A DNA stretch of 64,000 bases, from positions 1 through 64,000 of the forward strand of contig LLEY01000024.1 in assembly GCA_001414485.1 (NCBI GenBank), written 5' to 3'. The notes under the pieces were generated by a model. The model was not told the DNA's origin. It saw nothing but the letters and a program-made list of their open reading frames with translations, and made no database searches. Shown in pieces: positions 47,779 to 60,191 of the stretch. Source of the stretch: Calycina herbarum (taxonomy: Eukaryota; Ascomycota; Leotiomycetes; Helotiales; Pezizellaceae). The position numbers were made by a program, and so were the translations under genes. Position 1 is the first letter of the stretch; each line of letters opens with the position of its first letter.

Positions 47779-48351
47779 ATGGCACCTCCAACCCCCGAAT
47801 CCGAAGCCCACCAGGCACTCCTCGCTCAACTCGATATCCACTCAATCCCCAAACCCTTCCGCAATCAAACATGGAAGCCCAACCAACGGCGCAACAAGAA
47901 CATCAAGACCATCCTCGGTGATGCAGTCCGAAAAGAAGCTTCAACAATAGCCACCCAAGAGAACAGTGGTGCCGCAACTCCCCTCCCAGAAGATTCAGCA
48001 GCATCCACCTCAGGCGATATCACTCCAGCCGTATCTGCAATCAGTTCAACATTACAACCCAATCTTGCGCAAGCATCACGGAATCTGTCGAAGCTGGTCT
48101 TGGAAAGGAATATGAGGTCGAATGGCTTCTCGACTGCGCCGAATGCTACGTATACGAATATTGAGTCGGCACCGAGTATGGCGCATAAGAAACATTATTG
48201 TGATATTACTGGGTTACCTGCTCCATATACTGATCCGAAGACGAGGCTGAGATATCATAATAAGGAGGTCTTTGGGGTTATTAGGACGCTGGGGCAAGGG
48301 GTGGCAGAGCAGTATTTGGAGGCAAGAGGAGCGCATACTGTCTTGAAGTGA
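47779..48351 (+). CDS. ies6: INO80 complex subunit Ies6 (YL1_C domain), 190 aa
   Basis: A single exon of 190 residues starts at the first ATG in frame (MAPPTPESEAHQ). The N-terminal PFRNQTW...RRNKNIKTILGD block is the conserved Ies6 motif. A less conserved Ala/Ser/Thr-rich linker (about 60-120) follows. The C-terminal YL1_C domain reads KKHYCDITGLPAPYTDPKTR, then LRYHNKEVFGVIRTLGQGVA. Ies6 pairs with Arp5 to form a module that contacts the nucleosome and stimulates the Ino80 ATPase. The length is in the family's usual range. The ORF could be extended upstream only through non-ATG codons. It is divergent from Dad4, with Arp5 just beyond. Confidence 0.93.
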   Translation: MAPPTPESEAHQALLAQLDIHSIPKPFRNQTWKPNQRRNKNIKTILGDAVRKEASTIATQENSGAATPLPEDSAASTSGDITPAVSAISSTLQPNLAQASRNLSKLVLERNMRSNGFSTAPNATYTNIESAPSMAHKKHYCDITGLPAPYTDPKTRLRYHNKEVFGVIRTLGQGVAEQYLEARGAHTVLK

Positions 48352-49278
48352 GGGAGGGAAATGGTAATTCCACAAATCACGAAAACGAATATTATGATAT
48401 AACCAGGAGTAATGGAATTGGAGGAGTTTTGGGACTTTGGTATGTCACGATATTGGAAGGCACAGGTCGGAGGAGTTATTTTTTCCAGGGTAGAATAACA
48501 GCCTGAGCAATCCCCAAAACCTCTCGTTCGCAAACAACCCAACCCAAGTCACCGAGTCCTCTGTATAACAAACGTCGCGTTCAAGGTATCACAGTAGTAT
48601 GTCCGACCGACAAAGTCAAGCTTATTCCACCCATCATTGGCCTTTCAACCAATGGCTCAAGAATACGCTCCGGCTTAATCGCGATCAAGGATTCTGATAT
48701 TTGCCTTGAAGATAGACGGGGTACCGAGAACATATTGAATGATAGACTCAGTTACCAGAGCATATAGCTTTGGTCGTCGCGGCAATGAAAGGAAATTTTC
48801 GAAGCTCATTCTCCGTTTCCCTAAACCCTCCCGTGAATTTGTGAAAAAGAAGGAATGTGAAATTGAAAACCCAAACCTCCGAGCACTGTCTTTAGCACTG
48901 CAAATAACAATGCAAGAAGCGTCTCAAATCCTGGCTGTTATCCAGGAGTGTCAGGGTGAGAGGTCAATTCTGTAGAAGCACCCAAAATAATGTTGTGATG
49001 TGATGTTGAAGAAGAAAAGAAAGCTCAACCTTGAACAAAAAAGGAAAGCAGCCCCAGAAAAGAAGCTTTTCTCTTGGCACCCAACAAGCGAAACCAAAGG
49101 TGGCGCGTTGAGCTCCAACCGTGCGCGTGTTCCTCCAACAAGACAAGGCCAACTCTCCTTACCTTATCCTGCGACCGAACAAGATACCACCACTTCAATT
49201 GCGCCAGATCACAAACCTCTTCCCATAAACCCCATACGAAACTTCAATTTGTGCGCCGGAAAGGACAATAAATTCAAC
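48352..49278. other. Intergenic, Got1 promoter
   Basis: About 930 bp. A plus-strand frame (49000-49353) overlaps the Got1 first exon, but upstream of the Got1 ATG it has no homologous-looking content and is treated as leader. Nothing else is recognised. Confidence 0.45.
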
Positions 49279-50031
49279 ATGCCTTCCATGTGGTTATCCG
49301 ATTCGCAAAGTACGTTTCCCTTCCCCTACAGAATAAAGGCAGAGGATGGATAGTTTTGCGCCGGGAACTTTGGGGATTTATATTCCATGTTGCAGAAGAG
49401 GAGAGGCTAATGAGATTGTGCAATAGAAATTGGGGTAGCTTTTTGCTCAGGTGGTAGGTAGGAGTCCTTTGCGCGCGAGGTTTCTTCAAGTCAGCGCATG
49501 AGGTGGCATTTACAGGTAACTGATTTTTGGGGGTACGAATAGGTGGATTCTTTTTAATAGGAGGTGTGATGATGTTCTTTGATCGGGCTATGTATGTTTC
49601 CCCTCTCCCTCTTCCCGCTCTCTTTCACAGTTCATAAACTAACAAAAACTAGGTTGGCGATGGGAAATGTACGCTCCTCCTCCCCTTCCCTTCCCTCCCC
49701 TCTCTCCCATTTCCTGATCAACCTAACACCTGCGAACTAGATCCTCTTCCTAATCGGCCTAACAATCATAATCGGACCCAAAAAAACAGCTTCCTTCTTC
49801 GCGCGCAAACAAAAATTAAAAGGCACAGCGGCATTCTTCGTGGGCCTCTTCCTCATCCTAATGCGCTGGGCATTCGTCGGTTTCCTAGTCGAATTATACG
49901 GGATATTCATACTATTTGGCGATTTCCTGGGCACGATATTGGGGTTTGGGAGGAATATTCCGGTGGTGGGACGGTATATTGGGATGGTGGCTGATAGGAT
50001 TGGGGGTTCAGGTGGGGAGTTGCCTGTTTAA
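49279..50031 (+). CDS. got1: Got1 vesicle-transport membrane protein, 137 aa
   Basis: Five exons (49279-49309, 49427-49453, 49543-49591, 49653-49668, 49741-50031) give 137 residues, the family length. The spliced product contains MWLSDSQKIGVAFCSGGGFF, LIGGVMMFFDRAMLAMGN and ILFLIGLTIIIGPKKTASFF, then RKQKLKGTAAFFVGLFLILM and RWAFVGFLVELYGIFILFGD. This is the four-transmembrane Got1/Sft2 fold. Got1 helps COPII vesicle formation and fusion between endoplasmic reticulum and Golgi. Exons 2 to 4 are 27, 49 and 16 bases. Initiation at the first Met adds three residues (MPS) before the MWLSD start usual in the family; Met4 is an equally good start. Confidence 0.93.
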
Positions 50032-50841
50032 ATTGATGAGCAAAGAAGGTTCCACGAGATCTGGGATTTTCTCATTTGAAAGAAGGAAGATGGGTATGGG
50101 AGAGAGGACTTACACGCCGGATGGAGTTATGATTCATGGTGTGAAAGGGGGAGTGTTTGTGATACCCGGGCCTGCGACTGATACCTGGGGACGAAATGTA
50201 TGTGTTATTAGAGTGTATCATACGGGTTCAGGATTTCCTGGCGTTCGGGTGTTTTTGATAGATGGAATTCTTGAACTGTCGCATAAGCCTGTAAAATAGG
50301 ACTCCTAGGATGCACCAAAATCAAAGTCATGTCATCCAGTGGATTCGAGCATTTTATGGGAGAATTATTTTGGAATTTGAGAGGCATGTAGAGACCCCCA
50401 GCCAGAATTCTAACTACAATAGAACGTGTTAACTGGGTTTAAGATGCTTTTAATCTACCAAACCCTAATGAGATGATATTCCTAAAAAGTTAGAACGATT
50501 GCTTTTATTGGCCATCTCAAACCCTTCTCCCTACCGGTTTACAAAATCTTGATCACAAAACGAATATAAAGGGCCCAACAAATTCGTTACGTAAGAGTTC
50601 ATCAATTCATCCACCCTATGTAAAGGCTTATTTCTCCACCCATAGCTCTCCCCTCGCAGTTTTGCAAGGCTATCCACCAGCAGATGTTTTTCACAACCAC
50701 GAAAAAAGATACCATTCTGATATCCGCCCTACCCACTGCCAAAGAAGGTTTTCCCCATTACGTTTGTGCAGATGTCCTCCGGGAAATACGATATGCCGCC
50801 TCCCTCAACCCACCCCCACGCCTAGTCATGTGTGTCTCTTC
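50032..50841. other. Convergent intergenic region, Got1 and profilin
   Basis: About 810 bp between convergent genes. A segment around 50440-50515 (TTCCTAAAAAGTTAGAACGA, CTTTTATTGGCCATCTC) vaguely recalls the interior of the family 1 inverted-repeat elements, but lacks their termini. No gene is supported. Confidence 0.4.
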
Positions 50842-51571
50842 CTAATATCCTGTGCTGATGAGGTAGTCTGCGAGCTGTTCGACGGTAGTTGCTGCGTTCC
50901 CGGCGATCATGCCATCTGCATAGTGTGCGACGAGGATGGCTTGTGTGGTTTTAACAACGACGACTCCTTCTCTGCCCTGATTATTGCAACCATATTAGCA
51001 TTTCTCCTTTTGGCCGAGGTACAAGAAAGTAAAGAGGCGGGGAGCAGTCCTCGTAAGAAAAGAAAATGTAAACCAACCTTTCTGGCGTAAAGACTTCGGC
51101 CCTCTGCTTTGGTAAGGACGTATCTTTGACCTGCAACATGTAGTCCATTTGCGTATAGATTGTCGGTTGATCCGCTCAAGCCAGCAACAACTTCCTTCAT
51201 CTCCTCTGGAGAGACCTATCCATCAAGTCAGCCTAATCCATGTCTTGTATCCTTTGTAGCCATGATCTCTTCGCGCGTTCTGTAGGGTTCGAGATTTCGT
51301 GGAGTTGTGAGACGGGAGGTGGGGTTGTTCGGAACATACAGTAAAGTCAGCGCTGGTGGCCCAGACACTGTCACCAGCAGCACTGATGATTGCTCCCTTG
51401 TCGATGTGGCCACTGCCTATTAAGCTATAAAGCCATCAGTTTCCAGTACTCGTGAGGCAAGCGTTCGTCCCTTCGTACCTAGAATCAACATATGCTGTTG
51501 AGAGCAAGCACGTCAGCGCATTTCCATCGAGGGGTAATCAAAGCCGGCTTTGACCTACCTTGCCAAGACAT
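50842..51571 (-). CDS. pfy1: Profilin, actin-monomer-binding protein, 128 aa
   Basis: Five exons (51571-51559, 51494-51479, 51424-51340, 51215-51078, 50976-50842) give 128 residues. The start MSWQAYVDSSLIGSGHIDKG is the typical profilin N-terminus, with conserved Trp3 and Tyr6 of the polyproline site. It continues with AIISAAGDSVWATSADFTVS, GQRYVLTKAEGRSLYARKGR and EGVVVVKTTQAILVAHYADG, and ends LADYLISTGY, the C-terminal helix that also contributes to the polyproline groove. Profilin exchanges nucleotide on actin monomers and feeds them to formins at hyphal tips and septa. The first two exons are only 13 and 16 bases. Confidence 0.95.
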
Positions 51572-54154
51572 CTTGAAGGCTATGTGCGCAAGGCTAAAGA
51601 TCAAGAAACAAAAAGATTGGTGATTTCGAAGTTGGCAGGCGTTTAGATGCTTGAGTCGGTGTTGATGGAAGAAGTTGATTTGACTGGTGGTGTAGGTGTT
51701 GGGATAGAGGGGTGTGACGAGAACTTTAGAGGCGGCGGTCGCTTAGTTTGGTGGGGGTGCTTGTCTAAAAATCTTATTCTTTAGCTCCGCAACTTGGAAG
51801 TGAATTTCATCAACAACTTTTTGCAGAACTATGATCAATTTACAAGTGCATCTACTTGTACTTTGACTTTTGGCATATATCTCAGACCTTCTCATCCGTA
51901 CTCCCACCTGTTTGAAATGTTTCTTGCCACAAATCACGTTGTTTCCGTCTTCGTCCAGACAAGGGCAGCCTTGTTTTCTTTCACTTCTTCCGCAATGCAA
52001 ACATCATGCTTCTCATATTGCTAGTGCATTTGGGTGCAGCAACTCGAGTATTGATCCTTTGTTCTTTTCGGTTTTTCTCAATGAACCCCAACGGCTTCTC
52101 CGCATTCAATATTGCGAGTGCTCGTAAAGTAGCAGGATTCAATATTGAGTCGGTCGCACTGCCCCGTCCTTTTGGGTCCTGAGGTTGTGGAACGTGGGAT
52201 CTTGAAGCTTTAATGCTAAATTCGCCATTGGGATTCGGGAAGCCAAACCTGGGACCGCGAAGGCGATTTCATGCACTTTGCCGTCTGCTAAAACCTACGG
52301 AATATTGCGAGCTGTGGCGCAGGAGCATCTAGATCTCTGGGAAACTAGGTGTTCACAGAGATTTTTTTCGTTTCTACATTTGCCAACACAGCGATAGGAC
52401 CTGAGTAGTAACTTAGAGGCCTATTCTCAAAGATTGGAGATCATGGTGGCCCTTAATGCTCTCGAGGATTTCGTCATTTCAGTGATGTGACGCGATAGGC
52501 ATTTGGGGCCATATCACATGGAGGCTCATTATTGATAGGAAGGGAGGATTATTGAAGATATATAAACATATTCCATCGCCTCCAAAGGAGATCCTTTTCA
52601 AGATCTATATTTCTATTCATAGCTCGGCTTTAAATCCATTTGGGGACCGTTTCACCGGATACCCATCCAAAACGTCTTGTCAACATTGTGAAACGGACAA
52701 CACCAGACACCAAGTGATGATGCTCACTCCAAGCCTAAAGTGCCGAAGCTCAACAACAACATTTAATCTTACATGCAGGTTTATCGGACTTCTACCACCG
52801 ATGGGGACATTGGGAAGTTCAACCCATGTTGTTGTGGCCTTGCAAACCAGCAGCAATGGCACGAAGACGAGGTTTACGGGAAATAATGGGGCTCAATCCG
52901 GAGTGCCAAGTGTTGTTGTTCAATCGGGAGGAGACTCGCACAAGGCTTTTCACGGGCCACGATGGTGTCGGGGAGCGATTGTCAAATCATACGATAAGCG
53001 GTTGCTCTTTGATCTCGTCCGGTGGGCGGAGAATTATCGTTCAATAAATGTCACATCATAACAGCACGTCCTCAAGCTCAAGATGCCATCTCATGGTGAG
53101 TTTTGGGTGATGATGTTGACAGCACTTGACGGAGTGCATGTCCGATGATTAGAAGTTTGGTAAGTAACAGCCTCACCCGGACGGCTTCAGGGATGGTGTA
53201 AGTTACGCCACCCTTTTCTGCCGGCTGGGAAACCTTTCGCTGTCTCTAATCTTCAGCAACATCTTCATTCAGCACGCGACCCGATTCCTCCGGGAATTCA
53301 TCCAGAAGGTCTCTCCGGAAGCCGTAATCTTGAAGCGCGAAGGCCAAGAGGCAAAAATGCGCCAGTCTCACGATGCCAGCGATCCATTCTGGCTGATGTT
53401 GTCGCCAGCGGTCAAACTTGGTGTAAAATGAAGCCATCGCCAGCCCTTGCAATTGGCGAAGGCCACTGAAATTAATGCGGCTGTTTCTGCACGAAAAGTG
53501 ATACGCGAAGGCAGGCTGGCCAGACAATTTGGCCCTGTAAGGACTCTGACAGGTGGGCTTGGAAGTTGGAGCTGGCCACCAGGATTCCTGATTCGCAAAT
53601 CGCGAGAGAATTATCTGCTCAAATCTCCTTCTAGAACCCACCCGCCTTGCGCGCACAACGGTTCCTTCGCAGCGGCAGGCTGACAGTCCTCCTGCTGGTG
53701 CGTCTCCCATCTCCACAGTTGGCCGATTATGTCGACATGGACCCCTGGGGGCGATCAAATCCCCGGCCCACCTGCAATTAAAGTCGTCGATTGCTCATCC
53801 CATCAACTTCAAACAGATCTGGGGCGGGCAAGCCCCCAGGACCCCTCAAACCAGACCTCATCACGGCTTAGTTAACCACAGTCATTTCCGTCAACTTAAT
53901 CTACTCTTCGCGTTTCCATCCATTCATTCTTAACGTCGTCGCTCCCCTTCTTCCTACGCTCTTTCGTCCTTTTGCTGCTTTTTTAGGGTTTCCTGGCGAG
54001 CCTGTCCACTCCTTTGAAAACAACATCAGCAGATTCCACACACTCGTTCCCCACCAGCATAAACCTGACTCGACGTTTCAAGCAAGTCTGCTTGTCTTGG
54101 GCAACCAATCACAAAGCGTACCACACTTATACCTAGACGGGAACAACGGCGAAG
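51572..54154. other. Gene-free 2.6 kb region
   Basis: It contains profilin's promoter at its left and the leader of the next gene at its right. Open frames at 52552-53061 (plus) and 53246-53758 (minus) start at TTG rather than ATG, are compositionally odd and show no domain. I see no repeat or RNA gene. Confidence 0.4.
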
Positions 54155-56718
54155 ATGCTTTCTAGAATGAATTCCTCTCGACCTCGATTAGGTGGGGTGA
54201 GAGGCCGAGACAACGAGTTTCCGGTGCGTGTCACAGATAATGCACTGATGACCGCCCCCAAAAAGTCCCAAAAGTTTGAGTTCGTTCAGCGTGGACGAGA
54301 GACACTTCCAGAGAGACCAAGAACCTCGGCCGGACCTTCTTCTCAACCAATTCGGAGGAATGCTAGTAAAAGGGAAACTAAAGACGACCTCCAGCTGTAC
54401 TTTGATCCCCTCAAGGCTCACGGAACAGGGACAGCCTTTTATGATTTCCCTCTCCCAGGATCCCTTCCCACACCAACGCAATCCCCAAAAGAGTCAACTT
54501 TGCCACCTCGAAAGTCGTCATTAGCAACCTCTCCTCGCCCGAGCCCGAGTCAACCACTTACACCTGATTCGATGGACGCAAATTCTAATTCTGCAACAAT
54601 GGCTGTTCCGCCTACTGAGATCGGTATGGCTTTGGGCAGTCCCTCACAACAACCTTCAGATTGGCCTCCAGTATCTCAGCACGATATGTCAAGAACCAGG
54701 TCACCCGACATTATGAGCGAATCTGTGGCCAGCACTGCTGCTCCGGCGAAGGCAAAGGGGAGTAGATGGAAGGTTTTTGGGGGATTGTTCGGTGGAAAGA
54801 AGCAACCGGAAGCCCAGCAACCATTTTATCAGGTTCAGCCATTGGGTTCCCCTCAACCTGCGGCTTCAGTAGAGGTCAAAATCACAGCAGGGGGAGCAGG
54901 TCCTAATAATTTTGGTGAACCACCTGCAGAGGAGGAAGAGCTAAAGATGAGGGGTCGCGGACGAAGTTTCTCTACACGAAAGAACAAGAATGCAATGAAG
55001 AGAGCAAATACAGCACCCTCAGTTCCAAAGCCTCCAATGCCCACCCCTGAGATTACGCTGGATGGAGGCCCACTGGAGAACAACAAAGCTGGTGGTCAGT
55101 TACTTGATGTCGATATCCCATCTATACAAATGGAACGGTATAGTATAATGTTTGGAAGTGTTCTCCAAAAGACACCCAATAACTCATCGACTTTACTTGC
55201 AAGGCGACAAGCGACTCTTGACAAACTCAAGACGGCGAATGCAGCTCTCGCTACCAAGGTTAGTCCCCAGCATTGGTTTTATCATCAGGGCTAGTTTTAA
55301 TGTATGATTTTTAGGAGCGCGAAATACTAGAAGGTGAAAGACGATTGCAAGGGCGAAGAGCAACCTCACCGGGGTTCGCCAAAAGTCCTGGGTTCTCCCT
55401 ATTTCCCAATACGCCTTCAAGAACAAGCCACAGAGAATCATCCCCTACCAGATCTCGACACAGGCCCTCGGGTTCACTCCAACGTTCGAATACTTCACCC
55501 GCAGCCCTTTCTCCTTCTCGTCCTTCATTCGCTCCTGGTCCAGATAATAGTGCACACGTCAATCTCGTTTCCTTACCTGCTGGCACCCAGAAGGCTCGTT
55601 CCAGTCTAGATAAGGACAGTCCAACAATGCCAGCTGTGGAGCGAAAAGTCCAAAAGGGGTCAGTTGCGGCTGCTCGTTCGGCGGCTATGTCGAAGCAAAA
55701 GGCTGTTGAGCGAAGTTGGTCACCGGACGAATCTCACCTAACTCTCAGTTCACCTGAAAGTGCGGATATTGAATACACTTACTCACCAGATCCAATTACC
55801 GCCACCCACAACCCAGCGCCACTGAAACCTAAGCTTGTTGAACCAACTTGGGAAATTATTAATCGATCCGAACAGGCGGCAAAACCACCGACAACCGCAT
55901 CATCAAATTCCGGGTCTGACCACTCTTATACTGTCTCCTCGTCCTCAACGTCGGCTCTTAGTGTTTCAACAATGGCAACTTCCGTGTCTGTGCCATTTGT
56001 TTTGAAGCATCAATCTCCAGAAGCAGCACCCATTGGATCAGCTCAACCACGAAACCGCATTCCAACATCCGCACCTAAATCTCAACACCAACCTTCGGAT
56101 TCAACCGCGGGCACATCCACAGTGGATGATAATGAAGGTAGACTCAAGGCCGCTGCAGATGTTTCTATTGCTCGCCAAATCTCAGTGTCTCGTCAACAGC
56201 GCCAACTCCTCGTTCCCATCAACACGAAGAAGACCGCCTCCAACCAGAGTCTCAACAAAGGATTCTCTGCCAGCCCAGTAGGACTTGCCTCACACAAGAG
56301 TCCTCTTGGTGCTGTGGCCGCAGCAGTTTCGGAGGAAAGAGATCGGGAAGGAAGAGGGGTGGATAAAACAGCAAGTCCAATTCTGGGACACAAGGAACGA
56401 TTAGTAAATGGTGTCAAACCCACAACACCAACTCTTGTCATTGTACCTGGACTAAAAGATAACGAGTGCGTCAAGACATGGGATGGACATACTACCGCCT
56501 CTCCAATCGTCCACCCCGGAACTCTCGTGCAATTCGGCAACAGTATTTCTGAACGAAGAAGGGGAAAGGAGATGGGAGAGATCAAAGTTGGGTTAGCTAT
56601 CCAGAGAAGTGGAACCTCGTCGAACCGAATCAAAGAAGCTGTCCGAGAAACGCAAGATCTACAGCACCGGAAAAGCGAAAGGGTCATTGTAGAGCGTGTG
56701 GGCGTTACTTCGAATTAG
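54155..56718 (+). CDS. Conserved-looking Ser/Pro-rich fungal protein of unknown function, 835 aa
   Basis: Two exons (54155-55258, 55315-56718) give 835 residues. I do not recognise a named domain. Most of the chain is Ser/Pro/Thr-rich and probably disordered, with many SP and TP sites that could be kinase targets. An ordered patch starts near residue 318 (LDVDIPSIQMERYSIMFGSV) and runs into a helical stretch (LLARRQATLDKLKTANAALA, then EREILEGERRLQGRR) that spans the intron and could form a coiled coil. A short glycine-rich hydrophobic segment, KGSRWKVFGGLFGGKK, lies near residue 200. No signal peptide or membrane segment is seen. Cytoplasmic or cortical scaffold roles are possible but unproven. 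Met5 is an alternative start. Confidence 0.8.
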
Positions 56719-59700
56719 CGTTTTGGGGTTTTTTTTCCAAAAAAGTTATTCTTTTTGTCTTTTCGGTGAACGAGGACCCGTTGTGGTATATATTCTTCTT
56801 TTGTGGTATAAAGGAGCGGGGGCATAAGTACATACTCTGGCAGTATTTTTTTCCTTTCGTTTTGGTTCATGCATTGGGCATTTTTTAGCGGCTTGGGAAT
56901 TTGGGGAGTTGTTCTTTTTGTTTCGTTTTGATGATTTTTTATGTCATTGCCCATACGTTTTTTGTGGCACCTTTTTTCATGGGAGGTAGATTTTGGATGT
57001 TTTTTTATATGGATGATACCACAGATTACTTTTTACTTGTTTAGTTTTTGATAAAAATTGAAAGACATTTATACATAATGTATTGCTTGAGTGACGTGAG
57101 GTGAGAGCTGAAGTTTCAATATTTCAGAGATGAGATAGTTATTTGTAAGTGACCCCAAGCTCTTTGATTTTCAAGGAAAGGGTATTGCGAAAACTCAGGT
57201 TTGAGCCATTCCGACCGCCTCTTACTTCTCACTAGATAGGTATCTAGCAACAACAAAAAAGTTGAAAAGACATTAACAGCATGGTTATAGAACCCTGAGC
57301 AAATCATCTCAGACTAATTATATGGAAGGAATATGCGAACCGTCCTAGACTCATAACTAACGTAGAAATTTAGGATAGAGGTATCGGGGAGGTTGAAATA
57401 GTTGGGCAAAAGAGGCTAATTCAATCATATATGTAACCACGTGTACCCTTAACTTTCAATATCAAATATTGCATCGCTCCTCGTCCCCATCTCGAGGGTT
57501 ATTCCGAGGTAAACTTTCCACAGTAACTAAAAAGTTGAGTACTGCCTTTGGTTCAGTGATCAATATTAGGTTCCTATACACTAGGAACTTGGAAACACAG
57601 GACCTGCTTGCAAACTTGAGAAGAACTTTCTGCCATTGTTTGGTAACTGCCAGAGCAAAATCCCGGAGTTTTTTCTAGCACCTAGTTATCCTTTCCCCGG
57701 TAAATGAGGTCTCTCGATTCAATCATTATCCGTACCCTCGCTTAAATCAACACCATAAAAAAGAGCTTCTACTCGCCCCCAAAAACCACTTGAATTGTCC
57801 TAGAACGATGATCAAATGACCCAAAGCCCTGCTGTTAGTCGGGGGAGCCGGTTGGTGTCGTGTGGTACCACCCCACAGTGGTCTTGCGAGCATTTTCTGT
57901 ATCCGTGACCCGTAGGCCTATCGATCCACTGGGTCATCTACGCGGCTGATCACCCCGCCGAGTGGGCTCGATATTTTAGATTCCCAATACCCCTTTTGTC
58001 TATTTGGGTATAAGTAGAAGATTGCTTGGGTCGAGGAAAACCCGGTATTAGAGGGGAGAATGTGAGAATTCTAGTGAATGTTGGCAGCACGTTGGATTGT
58101 GTTTAGAAGGGATCTTGACCTCGCTTAGTTGGATGGCGGAAAAAGAGATTTTCTACACAAAGTCAAGACCACCTTATATTGCAGTTATTTTAGAAGCTGG
58201 AGTGGATATCAATCCTGTCAATTGTTGTTCTGGTGACAATAATTTCGCAGTCATAATCGCTAGTTCTCGCAGGCAAATCGACCTTGCTGTTATGCAGCTC
58301 TTCAAATTCTTGTGTACATGCGGGATTTTGTGGTCAAGACGCCAGAACACCACTTAAGAATAGGATCCGTGTGGTCGAGAGTAGGGGAAGGAGCGACCTG
58401 TCACGATGTCGGGGTTAGGTGTTGAGGTCTCGTTGAGATCAGGGAGTGAAGAAGGAGCTCGACCACGACCTTGAGACACAAATCAAGCACCGTTTTATGT
58501 CGACGTATCGTGTATTACTCTTTGAGTGTCTCACGTGTGACTATTAAAGAAACTAAATAATTATGGCCTGGTGTTGGTGATTAGAGGTGGGAGCTATGCG
58601 CACATTCAAAGCTAACTATAGAGGACGGGAGTCCATTTACAGGCCGCCTATAGCACTTTCAGGTTGGAAGGTCACGTCTGATAACTCTGGTCTATCCAGG
58701 AGTGGATTTTTGTGTGTTAAATTGTTTTATAATGGTACCAACCTCAACTCAAGACACGCATTTCATTTAAAGTTGCTCTGTTGATTCGAAATCAGCTTAT
58801 GATAACGAGCAACGGGTCGGCGAGCTTACACTCGACTCCCTGCAATTTCGAAATCGTTCGGTCTTTAAAATTTTGCTACATGCTAACTTAGAAGTGTCAA
58901 CCACCTCATGACATAGGACTCGAGGTCGCCCCTTTTGTCTCACCTTAAACTACCATGGAATGGGAGCTCATGATTCTGTAAACTAAGCCCCCCTGTCGCA
59001 TTTTCTTCTTGTTGCTGAAAATCTATCTAGGGGTGATTCTTTTTGTTAGTGGTCTAGTGATTTTGATTCCCTCTGCGAAACGATATGTCCGCCAACACTG
59101 AAGAGCAATGCCAGGCCCCTGACGGTGCGGGAGCAGCAAATTCCGTCCGCCTGCTGGAAGTATCCTGGTCTGCAGAATCAGAGAATCAACTTCACACAAG
59201 CCTCTATTTGGGTGATGGCTCTCCCCAAGTCACATATCACCAGAACTTCATGGCTAGTGGTGGAAACCGTCGAGACCGATAGAAACAATCGATCTCGAAA
59301 ACAAATTTAAGGTAAGAACAGCTTTTGGGATGAGATACTTACCCAGTGAAGAAGCATACCAGTGCTGAGTGTAGCTTAAAGCGCATTGAGTTTTCTGTGC
59401 GTGCACCTCCCATACATTGCAAGGATACATCTAAACAATCTTCATTCAAAATTATTGTACAAGATGGTTTGGAAAATCAAGTTTATTGAAAAGGTTTACT
59501 AAGAATGATTTGTATTGACAATCTTTGAGTCTTTTTAGATTTCCCGTAAGTCCTGTACTTTAATTTGATTATTCTAGATTTCTAGTACAATGCTATTCAA
59601 TGAATGTACTTACAATAATAGCCTCTTCACCTCAATCTGTAACCCACAGTAATGTTTCCAGTAAGTCTTATACTTTTAATGAATTACCTTAAAGTATTAA

Positions 59701-60191
59701 TAAAATATCTTTCAATGAACGTACTTAGGACGAAGATGTCTTTATCTTTGGAAATTCACACTCCATATTGGAAAGGAATTCATGTCACGTGGAAATATTC
59801 ACTCCAACATCGCGACTTCCCAATTAGGCAAACAAAAATCTAAAGGAACGCATCAAATTCACAATCAAAGGCTAGGCATACTTCCAAATACATGCTATGT
59901 GTAAAAGATAATCTCTATTCACTATAGAGTGATGCCTTTGTTTTATGGGTGTCTTGAAGGTGATCTGGCAAAAATTCAGAGGTAGCAGAGTGAAAAGCTT
60001 CATGTTGTGAATGAAAATCTCATGCCGCTTTTTCGGACCAGCTAGTTGAGTTGCCCGATCGGCTCCGATTGCTGCCGATTGGGAACAAATCAAAACAAGA
60101 GCCTTTCTCTTCCCCTCCAACCTTCTCAACGCGACGCGACAACTCTTCCTCACCTCTCTCTACCCAAGGAAAAGTAGTTCAACCTTCAAAC
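56719..60191. other. Gene-free 3.5 kb region
   Basis: Downstream of the 835-residue gene are T-rich stretches fitting a 3' end. A GC-richer patch at about 57800-58000 can form several stems but fits no RNA family I know. A plus-strand frame at 58097-58357 has a fragment (ILEAGVDINPVNCCSGDNNF) faintly like an ankyrin repeat, and 59085-59282 holds an unassigned 65-codon frame. The end carries the next gene's promoter. No gene is called with confidence. Confidence 0.4.
59540..59728 (+). repeat. Pair of diverged 73-base direct repeats
   Basis: Copy 1 (59540-59612) begins TTTCCCGTAAGTCC and ends AATGAATGTACTTAC. Copy 2 (59655-59728) begins TTTCCAGTAAGTCT and ends AATGAACGTACTTAG. The shared order with about 75% identity by eye suggests a small tandem duplication, 115 bases apart. 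Both copies carry splice-donor-like GTAAGT, so they may descend from an intron or a decayed gene. Confidence 0.5.

Noticed and set aside
52552..53061. 169-codon plus-strand open frame
   Set aside because: It begins at TTG; the first ATG is far inside and no domain is visible.
53246..53758. 170-codon minus-strand open frame
   Set aside because: It starts at TTG, has no domain, and is more likely leader and promoter of the neighbouring gene read backwards.
57840..57990. Possible SRP or RNase P RNA
   Set aside because: The conserved SRP helix 8 (GGAAGG/AGCAGC) and RNase P cores are absent.
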